A stretch of 64,000 nt of DNA from CALOBA01 sp942491465 (GTDB lineage: Bacteria; Pseudomonadota; Gammaproteobacteria; Chromatiales; Chromatiaceae). Every line of letters begins with the position of its first letter. Positions within the stretch are counted from its first letter, which is position 1. Below are positions 8,370 to 17,912 of the stretch, in pieces. The position numbers and the translations under genes are program-made. The stretch lies in the NCBI GenBank assembly GCA_942491465.1, contig CALOBA010000069.1, positions 1 to 64,000 of the forward strand, given 5' to 3'. The notes below the pieces were generated by a model. That model worked only from the letters and a program-made list of their open reading frames with translations. It was not told the DNA's origin and made no database searches.

Positions 8370-9116
8370 ATGACCGATTGGATCGAGGGCCACATCAGCG
8401 GCAAGAAGCACTGGGAGGCCGACAATCACTACAGCCTGACCATCGACGCCCCGCTGGAATCGTTCACGCCGGGACAATACATCAAGGTCGCCCTAGACAT
8501 CGGCGAGGAGCGCGTCGGCCGCCCCTACTCACTGGTCAACGCCCCGGAGGACCCGCACCTGGAGATCTACTTCAACGAGGTCCCCGAGGGTCCGCTGACC
8601 CCGCGCCTGTCCGACCTGGAGGTCGGTGATCGGGTCTGGGTCTCATCCAAGGCCAGCGGCATCTTCACCCTGGACAACGTGGTTGCGCGCCGGGACCTAT
8701 GGATGTTGGCCACCGGCACCGCCCTTGGCGTCTATCTATCGATGTTGAAGACCGCCAAGCCCTGGGAGCACTTCGAGCGCGTCATCCTGGTCCACGGCGC
8801 CCGCAACAGCGGCGAGCTTGCCTACGGTGAGACCATCGCCGCCTTGCAGGCGGCCCACGAGGACAAGTTCGTATTCATCACCGCCCTCACCCGGGACGAG
8901 AGCGAGACCGCGCTCAAGGGACGCATCACCACGCTGCTGGAGAACGGGGCGCTGGAGGACCGCGCGGGCACGCGCATCAGCGCCGACGATAGTCACCTGA
9001 TGCTCTGCGGCAACTCGGCGATGATCAAGGACGTGCGCGCCTGGCTGGAGGCCCGCGGCCTGCAGCGCCACAAGCGCCATGCACCGGGACACTACACCAC
9101 CGAGCAGTATCACTGA
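8370..9116 (+). CDS. fpr: Ferredoxin-NADP reductase
   Basis: A 248-residue FAD enzyme that exchanges electrons between NADPH and ferredoxin or flavodoxin. FAD-binding motifs are FTPGQYIKVAL and RVGRPYSLVNAPED; the NADP domain has LATGTALGVYLSML, and the C-terminus is MLCGNSAMIKDVRAWLEARG followed by GHYTTEQYH, matching the gammaproteobacterial Fpr subclass. It begins at 8370 with an unambiguous ATG. The ligase gene follows after 19 bp. In a nitrogen-fixing phototroph it may feed reduced ferredoxin to biosynthesis or balance the Rnf route. Confidence 0.93.
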   Translation: MTDWIEGHISGKKHWEADNHYSLTIDAPLESFTPGQYIKVALDIGEERVGRPYSLVNAPEDPHLEIYFNEVPEGPLTPRLSDLEVGDRVWVSSKASGIFTLDNVVARRDLWMLATGTALGVYLSMLKTAKPWEHFERVILVHGARNSGELAYGETIAALQAAHEDKFVFITALTRDESETALKGRITTLLENGALEDRAGTRISADDSHLMLCGNSAMIKDVRAWLEARGLQRHKRHAPGHYTTEQYH

Positions 9117-9135
9117 GACGGCGCAGCGGCCCGCG

Positions 9136-10683
<1,548 letters not shown>

Positions 10684-10797
10684 CGCGGCGTATCGTTGTC
10701 GGGCCAATCGTCCCTTACCCCGCAACGCTTGAACAAACTGTCGAAGATATTTCGTTGTCGTTGTCGTCCGAACTCAGCCCCCGCTGCACGATCCCCC

Positions 10798-12348
10798 ATG
10801 CCCCAACCCCACCCCCGCCGGCTGCTGCTGGTCCTCGGCGACCAGCTCAGCCTCCACAACCCCGTGCTGCGCGACTGCGATCCCGACCAGGACCTGGTCT
10901 GGATGTGCGAGGCGGCCGACGAGGCGACCCATGTGCCGTCGCACAAGGCGCGCACGGTGCTGTTCCTGTCGGCCATGCGGCATTTTCGCGACGCACTGCG
11001 CGCCCGCGGCATCCCGGTGCACTACCATGCGCTGGAGGATCAGGCGGCCACTGGCCTGGACCAGGCGCTGGCCGCCGATCTCGCCCGGCTGCGCCCGTGC
11101 GCGGTCCATCTGACCGAGCCCGGTGAGCATCGCGTCCTGACCCTGCTCAGCGACGCCTGCCGCGCGGCCGGCATCGCGCCGCGACGCGTCCCGGACGATC
11201 ACTTCCTGTGCTCCGCCGACGACTTCCAGCACTGGGCCCGGGGCCGCAAGACGCTGCTGATGGAGCACTTCTACCGCCATATGCGCAAGCGCGAGGGCCT
11301 GCTGATGGACGCCGACGGCGGCCCCGCCGGCGGTGCATGGAACTTCGACAAGGCCAATCGCAAGCCCTTCGGGCGCCAAGGCCCCGGCATGCTGCCGGCC
11401 CCCCTGGGCTTTCCACCCGACGCCATCACCCGCGAGGTCATGGCGCTGGTTGAGCGCCGCTTCCCGGACGCCCCGGGGCGGCTCGCCGCCTTCGACTGGC
11501 CGGTCACCGCCGAGCAGGCCGAGGCGGCCCTCGGCGACTTCATCGATCACCGGCTGGCCGCCTTCGGGCCGTTCCAGGATGCCATGTGGGCCGACGAGCC
11601 CTGGCTGTACCACGCCCGGCTGTCGGCGGCGATGAACCTGAAACTTCTCAGTCCCCGCCGCGTCATCGACGCCGCCGTTGCCGCCCACGCAGCGCGGCAG
11701 GCGCCCATCGCCTCGGTGGAAGGCCTGGTCCGCCAGATCCTCGGCTGGCGCGAGTACGTCCGCGGCGTCTATTTTCGCGAGGGGCCGGACTATCTCACCC
11801 ACAACGCCCTCAACGCCCACCAGCCGCTGCCGACCCTGTACTGGAGCGGCGAGACCGACATGGCCTGCCTGCGCGCCGTGATCGGCCAAGTCCTCGACCA
11901 CGGTTACGCCCATCACATCCAGCGCCTGATGGTCAGCGGGCTGTTCGCGCTGCTGCTCGGCGTGCAGCCGCGCCAAATCCATGCATGGTATCTGGCCATG
12001 TTCGTCGACGCCGTGGAATGGGTCGAGGCCCCCAACACCCTCGGCATGAGCCAATTCGCCGACGGCGGCCTGCTCGCCTCCAAGCCCTACGCCGCCAGCG
12101 GCGCCTACATCCAGCGCATGAGCAACTACTGCCGCGGCTGCCGCTACAACCCCAAAGCGGCCGTCGGCGCCGACGCCTGCCCGTTCACCACCCTGTACTG
12201 GGCCTTCCTCGACCGCCACCGCGCGCGCTTCGCCAACCACCCGCGCACGGCCCTGATGTGGCGCAACCTCGACCGACTCGACGCCGAGCGGCTGGCGCAG
12301 ATCCGCGCGCAGGCCGATGCGTTGCGGGCGCGGTTTGCGCAGCCGTAA
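10798..12348 (+). CDS. Iron-sulfur photolyase (FeS-BCP, PhrB type)
   Basis: A 516-residue cryptochrome/photolyase-related protein. The N-terminal domain begins RRLLLVLGDQLSLHNPVLR. The FAD domain contains VRQILGWREYVRGVYFREGP and NTLGMSQFADGGLLASKPYA. Four cysteines fit the 4Fe-4S ligands of this class: one in DMACLRAVIGQ and three in SNYCRGCRYNPKAAVGADAC. Characterised members repair (6-4) photoproducts. The start is the ATG at 10798, giving the usual length. The 114-bp gap after the ligase holds a short CGTTGT tandem (see findings). Confidence 0.93.
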   Translation: MPQPHPRRLLLVLGDQLSLHNPVLRDCDPDQDLVWMCEAADEATHVPSHKARTVLFLSAMRHFRDALRARGIPVHYHALEDQAATGLDQALAADLARLRPCAVHLTEPGEHRVLTLLSDACRAAGIAPRRVPDDHFLCSADDFQHWARGRKTLLMEHFYRHMRKREGLLMDADGGPAGGAWNFDKANRKPFGRQGPGMLPAPLGFPPDAITREVMALVERRFPDAPGRLAAFDWPVTAEQAEAALGDFIDHRLAAFGPFQDAMWADEPWLYHARLSAAMNLKLLSPRRVIDAAVAAHAARQAPIASVEGLVRQILGWREYVRGVYFREGPDYLTHNALNAHQPLPTLYWSGETDMACLRAVIGQVLDHGYAHHIQRLMVSGLFALLLGVQPRQIHAWYLAMFVDAVEWVEAPNTLGMSQFADGGLLASKPYAASGAYIQRMSNYCRGCRYNPKAAVGADACPFTTLYWAFLDRHRARFANHPRTALMWRNLDRLDAERLAQIRAQADALRARFAQP

Positions 12349-12404
12349 CGGCGGGCGAAGCATCCGAACGAACAGTTGCGCCGACCCAGCCGTGGGGCGG
12401 CCGA

Positions 12405-13205
12405 TCAGACACTCGCCACGATGGCATCGGCGAGCCGCGTAACCCAGGCGTCGATGCCCGCGGCCCGCCCGAGCTGATCCTGGCGGATCTCGATCATCGC
12501 ATGGGGGAGATGACGGGCCTCGGCATGGGCGGGGAGGGTGTAATCGATGGCGTGGTCAACGTCGTAGGGCTGGTTGTCACCCACACAAAGATCCTGTTCG
12601 CGCCTGAGCGCCGCGATCAGCGGCTGCACCAGCCGTCGGTCTGCGGCACTGGCAATACCAACCTGCCAGGGTCGCTCCTGGCCATCGAGCCTCGGGGCAA
12701 AGCTGTGGATGCTCAACAGCGCGGTTTGGCGCTGCCTGCGCGCTTCGAGCAACGCCGCCACGGCGCGATGGTAAGGATCGAACAGGGCCGAGACGCGGCG
12801 GGTGCGCGCGGCCGCGCTCAGCCGCGAATTTCCCGGTATTGGGATCCTGTCGCTTTCCTCGGGGATCGATTCCGGGCTCGCCAACGGGCGATTCAGGTCG
12901 ATGACCAAGCGCGACCAACCGCCGAGCATCAGCGGGGCGTCGAGCCGGGCGCTGAGGCCACGCGCCACCGCCGCCGCCCCCGGGTCCCAAGCAATGTGGC
13001 TGGCCAATGGTTCCGCCCCCAGTCCAAGGTTCCCCAGGGACCGGGGGACCCGATTGGACGCGTGGTCACAGACCAACACAAGGGCGGATGTGCCCCTCGC
13101 ATTGGCCAGCTCGAAAGGCGCCGGCTCGTCGGCTGCCAGCAGGCCTGCGCTCAACGCCGGCCGCGACGATGTACCGATGGGGTCGGCGCCATGGTGCGGT
13201 CTCAT
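12405..13205 (-). CDS. N-formylglutamate amidohydrolase family protein
   Basis: A 266-residue zinc-hydrolase-like protein: LVLVCDHASNRVPRSLGNLG holds the conserved histidine motif, and HIAWDPGAAAVARGLSARLD, SRLVIDLNRPLASPESIPEE and ALLSIHSFAPRLDG follow as in the family. Bona fide HutG2 enzymes release glutamate from N-formylglutamate, but no hut genes are nearby. Its ATG overlaps the TGA of the upstream transglutaminase gene (ATGA at 13202-13205), so the two are translationally coupled. The pair often occurs together in proteobacteria with unknown joint role. It converges on the photolyase gene. Confidence 0.85.
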   Translation of the reverse strand: MRPHHGADPIGTSSRPALSAGLLAADEPAPFELANARGTSALVLVCDHASNRVPRSLGNLGLGAEPLASHIAWDPGAAAVARGLSARLDAPLMLGGWSRLVIDLNRPLASPESIPEESDRIPIPGNSRLSAAARTRRVSALFDPYHRAVAALLEARRQRQTALLSIHSFAPRLDGQERPWQVGIASAADRRLVQPLIAALRREQDLCVGDNQPYDVDHAIDYTLPAHAEARHLPHAMIEIRQDQLGRAAGIDAWVTRLADAIVASV

Positions 13206-14020
13206 GCGAAGGTGCTCGGAACCTCGTCCGTCCAGACATCGAACCGCTTGAGATCCGCCGGACCAAAGGCATTGCTCAACGCCACGTCGGCGGCGTCGCG
13301 CCCCTGGGCGATCAGCACGCGCCCGATGCGCGGCACCCTGTTGCGCGGGTCGAACACATGCCAGCGCCCGCCCAGATAGACCTCCATCCAGGCCGAGAAG
13401 TCCATCGGGGAGGCGGCCGGCGGCACCCCGATATCGCCGAGGTAGCCGGTGCAGTAGCGCGCCGGGATGTTCATGCAGCGGCAGAAGGTGATGGCCAGAT
13501 GGGTGAAGTCGCGGCACACCCCGGTGCGCTCCTGAAACACCTCCAGCGCCGTCTTCGTGGAGCGGGCGTGCTCGTAGCCGAAGGCGATGTGATGGTGTAC
13601 AAAATCGCTGATCGCCTGCACCCTTGCCCAACCCGACGGGGTCGTCTCGAACAGGGACCAGGCCGTCTCCGAGAGCCTGTCCGTCTCGCAATAGCGGCTG
13701 CCGAGCAGATAGACCAGGGTATCGGCCGGCAGCGCTTCCACCGGGTGCTGGACCGCCAGCGGAGCGACCGGGTCGGGCAGGCCGCTGTCTTCGATGGTCG
13801 CATCAGCGCAGATGCGGATCTCCCCGGCCGGGGCAACGAGTCGGCTGCACCAGTTACCGAAGCCGTCCCGGTAGCCCACCAGGGGCACGCTCGGTTGAAC
13901 CCGAATATGATCCGGCCGTGACAGGTCCGATGCCCGACTGTAGTGGACGTTGAGGTTCAGGATCATCGGCGTGGGCTTGGGGCACGCGTAGACCAATTCG
14001 AAGCCGAAGCGAATGCGCAT
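13202..14020 (-). CDS. Transglutaminase-like cysteine protease family protein
   Basis: A 272-residue protein with an N-terminal transglutaminase-associated beta domain (MRIRFGFELVYACPKPTPMI) and a catalytic core: TGVCRDFTHLAITFCRCMNI (catalytic cysteine in GVC), SAWMEVYLGGRWHVFDPRN (His and Asp of the triad). Such cytoplasmic proteins are thought to act as peptidases or amidases; the substrate is unknown. The start at 14020 is where the family N-terminus begins. Its stop overlaps the start of the amidohydrolase gene, pointing to a shared transcript and possibly a shared peptide-processing role. Confidence 0.88.
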   Translation of the reverse strand: MRIRFGFELVYACPKPTPMILNLNVHYSRASDLSRPDHIRVQPSVPLVGYRDGFGNWCSRLVAPAGEIRICADATIEDSGLPDPVAPLAVQHPVEALPADTLVYLLGSRYCETDRLSETAWSLFETTPSGWARVQAISDFVHHHIAFGYEHARSTKTALEVFQERTGVCRDFTHLAITFCRCMNIPARYCTGYLGDIGVPPAASPMDFSAWMEVYLGGRWHVFDPRNRVPRIGRVLIAQGRDAADVALSNAFGPADLKRFDVWTDEVPSTFA

Positions 14021-14348
14021 TTCCAATACCTGCTGCGGGCTTGGCCGCATGGGCGAGGGCGGCACCGTTGCCCGGGCCGCCGTTGTGGTTGCCGTCGCTG
14101 CGCCGCACATGCAGAGCGCACCGACCCTATTCCGGCGACCGGCATGGCCGCCGCCCCGGCCGAGCCCCTTCAATCCACGGGGCGGCGGGTACTGCGCGTG
14201 CTAAGGATATGCGATGCATCAAGCTGGACACGGCCACCGTCGCGAGCGTGATGGCGACGATCTGTTCCGCCAACGCCACCGGCAGCCGCAGCAGCCTCAG
14301 GTCGGCGAAAAACGGGGGGTACTTGCGCAGTCTAGCAGGCCCGGCGGG

Positions 14349-15839
14349 TTAGCCGTCGAGCCCACCGCGCCAGTCCTGATCCTCCTTGTCGAACAGCCGG
14401 TTGGCCTCCTGCGGCCCCTGGGAGCCGGCGGCATAGGTCTGGATGAAGTCGCGCTCGGTGGCCCAGAGCTTGAGCACCGGGTCGACCACGCCCCAGGCGT
14501 ACTCCACCTCGTCGCGGCGCAGGAACAACGACTGATCACCCTGCAGCACATCGAGGATCAGCGCCTCGTAGGCGTCGATCTGGTCACGGGCGATGGTGCA
14601 GGTGCTCGCGTCCAGCCGCTCGGTCTGGGTGCGCATGGCGAGCCCCGGCTGCTTGACCTGCAGCTCCATGCGCATGCACTCGTTGGGCTGGATGTTGAGC
14701 AGCAGCCAGTTCGGCGCGAGCTGTTCGATCGGCGTTGCGCTGAACAGCTGCTGCGGTGGGTGGCGGAAGCGGATCGCGATCATCGAGTGGGTGGCGCCCA
14801 TGCGCTTGCCGGTGCGCAGGTAGAAGGGCACGCCGCGCCAGCGCCAGTTGTCGATGTAGAGCTTCAGCGCGGCATAGGTCTCGGTGGCGCTGCGCGGATC
14901 GACGCCCGGCTCCTCCAGATAGCCGGGGACCTTCTCGCCGTCGACCTCGCCGGACCGATATTGGGCGCGGAAGGCATGGGCATGCACGGCCTGGCGCGGG
15001 ATCGGCCGGATCGAGCGCAGCACCTTGACCTTCTCATCGCGCAGCGCCTCGTCGTCGAGGCTCGGCGGCGGCTCCATGGCCACCAGCGTCAGCATCTGCA
15101 GCAGGTGGCTCTGGATCATGTCCCGAAGGGCTCCGACCCCATCGTAAAAACCGGCCCGATCGCCAATACCTCGAGACTCGGCATGGGTGATCTGGACGTG
15201 ATCGATGTAGTTGCGGTTCCAAAGGGGCTCGAACAACAGATTGGCGAATCGGAACACCAGCACGTTCTGCACCGTGCTCTTGCCCAGGTAGTGGTCGATC
15301 CGATAGATCTGCGACTCGTCAAAGTGGCGGCGCAGGTGCGCATCGAGGATGCGTGCGCTCTCCAAGTCGTAGCCGAAGGGCTTCTCCACCACCAGCCGCA
15401 CCCAGCCCTGTCCTGCCGCGCCGTCGCCGCGGCCGTTGAGGCCTTGCGCGGCCAGGTGATCCGCCGTCTCGCCGTACAGCGACGGCGCAATCGCCAGGTA
15501 GAACACCAGGTTGGCGGGGAGGCCCTCATCGCCCCGCAGACGCGCGGCAAGTCGCTGGAAGTCCTCCGCCGCCGTCAGGTTGCCCGTGCAGAAGTGCAGC
15601 CGCTCGAGCAGACGCTCGATCACCTGTGCGTCGATCCGCTGGCCGATCTGGCCCTCAAGGATCTCGCGCACCTCGGAGCGCCAGTGCGCATCGGTCCAAT
15701 CCCGTCGTCCGAAGCCGACGACCCGGAACGATGGGGCCAGATGCCCCTCGCGCTCCAGATGATAGAGCGCCGGCAACAGTTTGATCTGAGAAAGATTTCC
15801 AGTCGCCCCGAAGATCACCAATGTACAAGGATCGTTCAT
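14349..15839 (-). CDS. zwf: Glucose-6-phosphate 1-dehydrogenase
   Basis: A 496-residue enzyme that oxidises glucose 6-phosphate to 6-phosphogluconolactone, the entry to the oxidative pentose phosphate or Entner-Doudoroff routes. The NADP fold starts VIFGATGNLSQIKLLPALY; the substrate motif is YRIDHYLGKSTVQN with the catalytic His, and VEKPFGYDLESA is also present. The start at 15839 is preferred over an ATG four codons upstream because GGGGGG lies six bases before it. It is divergent from glgA with about 120 bp between starts, so glycogen and glucose phosphate metabolism may share control. Confidence 0.95.
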   Translation of the reverse strand: MNDPCTLVIFGATGNLSQIKLLPALYHLEREGHLAPSFRVVGFGRRDWTDAHWRSEVREILEGQIGQRIDAQVIERLLERLHFCTGNLTAAEDFQRLAARLRGDEGLPANLVFYLAIAPSLYGETADHLAAQGLNGRGDGAAGQGWVRLVVEKPFGYDLESARILDAHLRRHFDESQIYRIDHYLGKSTVQNVLVFRFANLLFEPLWNRNYIDHVQITHAESRGIGDRAGFYDGVGALRDMIQSHLLQMLTLVAMEPPPSLDDEALRDEKVKVLRSIRPIPRQAVHAHAFRAQYRSGEVDGEKVPGYLEEPGVDPRSATETYAALKLYIDNWRWRGVPFYLRTGKRMGATHSMIAIRFRHPPQQLFSATPIEQLAPNWLLLNIQPNECMRMELQVKQPGLAMRTQTERLDASTCTIARDQIDAYEALILDVLQGDQSLFLRRDEVEYAWGVVDPVLKLWATERDFIQTYAAGSQGPQEANRLFDKEDQDWRGGLDG

Positions 15840-15962
15840 ATCGCCCCCCATGATTCAGTATAACTGTGCTACTTTAACGGCTTTAGGCCAGCCGCAGCCC
15901 GGCCAGGCCGGTCGCCGTCCTCCCCGGACGCGCCCTCATCATCCCTGCAAGCGCCGGCAGTC

Positions 15963-17474
15963 ATGGCCCATTCCAATCCCGCATCCCCCGGAACCGACGG
16001 TTACGAGATCCTCGTCGCCAGCAGCGAGGCCTTGCCGCTGATCAAGACCGGTGGCTTGGCCGATGTGGCCAGCAGCCTGCCGACGGCCCTGCGCAGCTTG
16101 GGCCACGACGCCCGGCTGATCATCCCGAGCTACCCTCGGGCCGCCAAGCAGGTGCGCGAGATCAAGACGCTGTGCGAGCTGCGGGTGCCCGGCGGTATCG
16201 GTCCCGTGAAGCTGCTCGGCGGCCTGCTGCCGGATCGCGACCTGCCCGTGTACCTGGTCGAGGCCCCGGAGCACTTCTGCCGCGAGGGCAACCCCTACAC
16301 CGATGTCAGCGGACGCGACTGGGGCGACAATGCCGAGCGCTTCACGCTGTTCAGCTACGTCATCGCCTATGTGGCCATGGGACTGTCGGCCCTCAACTGG
16401 CGCCCGCGCGTGCTGCACTGCAACGACTGGCAGACCGGGCTGGCGCCGGCGCTGCTGCAGGATCAGTCCGAGCGCCCGGCCACGGTCTTCACCATCCACA
16501 ACCTGGCCTACCAGGGCCTGTTCGACCGCGCCACCTTCGACCGCCTGAACCTGCCCCCCGAGCTGTGGTCGTTCTCGGGGCTGGAGTTCCATCAGCGCAT
16601 GTCGTTCATCAAGGGCGGCATCGCCTTCTCCGACCGCGTCAACACCGTCAGCCCCACCTATGCCGACGAGGTCCGGACGCCGCGCCACGGCTGCGGCCTC
16701 GACGGCCTGCTGCGCGAGCTCAACGGGCGCTTCCGCGGCATCCTCAACGGCATCGACTACCAGGTCTGGGACCCGCAGACCGATCCGACCCTATTGCAGA
16801 ACTACGATGCCTCGACCCTGGCCATGAAGGTCGAGAACAAGCTGGAGCTGCAGCGCCGCTTCGAGCTGCCGCGCAACGAGCAGGCCTTCGTGCTCGGCTA
16901 CATCGGCCGTCTGGTGGAACAGAAGGGCGTCGACCTCATCCTCGGCATGCTGCCGAGTCTGCTGCAGGAATATCCCCAGGTCCAGCTCATCATGCAGGGG
17001 TCCGGCGCCCGCGAGCTGGAGCAGGGCCTGAGCGACAGCGCCGCCGCCTACCCGGAGCGGGTCGGCGTCCACGTCGGCTACGACGAGACCCGCGCGCACC
17101 TGATCGAGGCCGGCGCCGACGCCTTCCTGATGCCGTCGCGGTTCGAGCCCTGCGGGCTCAACCAGATGTACAGCCTGCGCTACGGCACCGTCCCCATCGT
17201 TCGTGCCACCGGCGGCCTCGCCGACACCGTGACCGACGCCGACGACGCCGCCCTGGCCGAGGGCCGCGCCACCGGCTTCCTGTTCCGCGAATCGAGCGCC
17301 GACGCCCTGCTCAACACGGTCCGGCGCGCGCTCCGGCTCGCGCGCGAGCAACCGGAACAGTGGCAGGGCATCCAGCTCAACGGCATGGGCCTCGACCTCA
17401 GCTGGCAGGCCAGCGCGCGGCACTACGAGGAGTTCTACGCCGAGGCCCTGGCTGCCAAAGCCGGCCCTGCCTGA
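15963..17474 (+). CDS. glgA: Glycogen synthase (ADP-glucose type)
   Basis: A 503-residue GT5 glucosyltransferase that extends alpha-1,4 glucan chains from ADP-glucose. The N-terminus EILVASSEALPLIKTGGLAD contains the KTGGL substrate-binding motif; VLHCNDWQTGLAPALL, NTVSPTYADEV and the C-terminal SRFEPCGLNQMYSLRYGTVP, then RATGGLADTV, complete the family pattern. The start is the ATG at 15963. No other glg genes adjoin it. A family-1 repeat lies 128 bp after its stop. Confidence 0.95.
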   Translation: MAHSNPASPGTDGYEILVASSEALPLIKTGGLADVASSLPTALRSLGHDARLIIPSYPRAAKQVREIKTLCELRVPGGIGPVKLLGGLLPDRDLPVYLVEAPEHFCREGNPYTDVSGRDWGDNAERFTLFSYVIAYVAMGLSALNWRPRVLHCNDWQTGLAPALLQDQSERPATVFTIHNLAYQGLFDRATFDRLNLPPELWSFSGLEFHQRMSFIKGGIAFSDRVNTVSPTYADEVRTPRHGCGLDGLLRELNGRFRGILNGIDYQVWDPQTDPTLLQNYDASTLAMKVENKLELQRRFELPRNEQAFVLGYIGRLVEQKGVDLILGMLPSLLQEYPQVQLIMQGSGARELEQGLSDSAAAYPERVGVHVGYDETRAHLIEAGADAFLMPSRFEPCGLNQMYSLRYGTVPIVRATGGLADTVTDADDAALAEGRATGFLFRESSADALLNTVRRALRLAREQPEQWQGIQLNGMGLDLSWQASARHYEEFYAEALAAKAGPA

Positions 17475-17602
17475 TCGTTCCCGAGAACACTAGTCTGCAG
17501 CGGGGAAGGTCCAGACGATCGCCCCCTGGCGGATCAGGCCCGGCGCAGGTCGTCCGGGCCTCCGCCATGGCGAATCAGTTGCACGATGTCGGCGCTGACC
17601 AC

Positions 17603-17708
17603 TTAGTCAAGGTTCAGAAACAAGTGGTGCAGGCGCAACCACGAAATGGCCAGTCAAAAGGTTTAGCGAGCGGGCGTCTGCGCCACTTGTTTCTGAACCG
17701 ATCCTTAG
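17603..17708 (-). repeat. Family-1 miniature element, copy B (106 bp)
   Basis: The reverse complement of copies A and C: it starts TTAGTCAAGGTTCAGAAAC and ends CTGAACCGATCCTTAG. TTAG flanks both sides, consistent with a 4-bp target duplication. It separates glgA from a small gene on the other strand and supplies that gene's TAA stop (17705-17707). It has no coding capacity of its own. Confidence 0.85.
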
Positions 17709-17905
17709 AGCAGTGCGCGCTTACTCGGCGCGGCGGCAAGCCGCCTCTGGATCTCCGCCGTCGCCGCCGATTGAGTGAGCGCGTGGGCGCGCAACTCCGC
17801 CGGCTCGTGGACGATGGCGCCGTCGGGGCGCCTGAGGATGTCGTAGGGCTCCTGCGGATGCCGCCCGAGTTCCCGGGTGGACTTCAGGCTGAGTGGCAGA
17901 CGCAT
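17705..17905 (-). CDS. Small protein of unknown function downstream of leuA
   Basis: A 66-residue frame starting at the ATG at 17905, seven bases after the leuA stop on the same strand. The sequence begins MRLPLSLKSTRELGRHPQEP and continues YDILRRPDGAIVHEPAELRA. It has balanced amino-acid composition unlike antisense noise, and I do not recognise a family. The last two codons and the TAA abut or lie within repeat copy B, so the original C-terminus may have been lost. Co-transcription with leuA is likely from the spacing. It is soluble, with no signal or membrane segment. Confidence 0.5.
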   Translation of the reverse strand: MRLPLSLKSTRELGRHPQEPYDILRRPDGAIVHEPAELRAHALTQSAATAEIQRRLAAAPSKRALL

Positions 17906-17912
17906 GCTGCGC

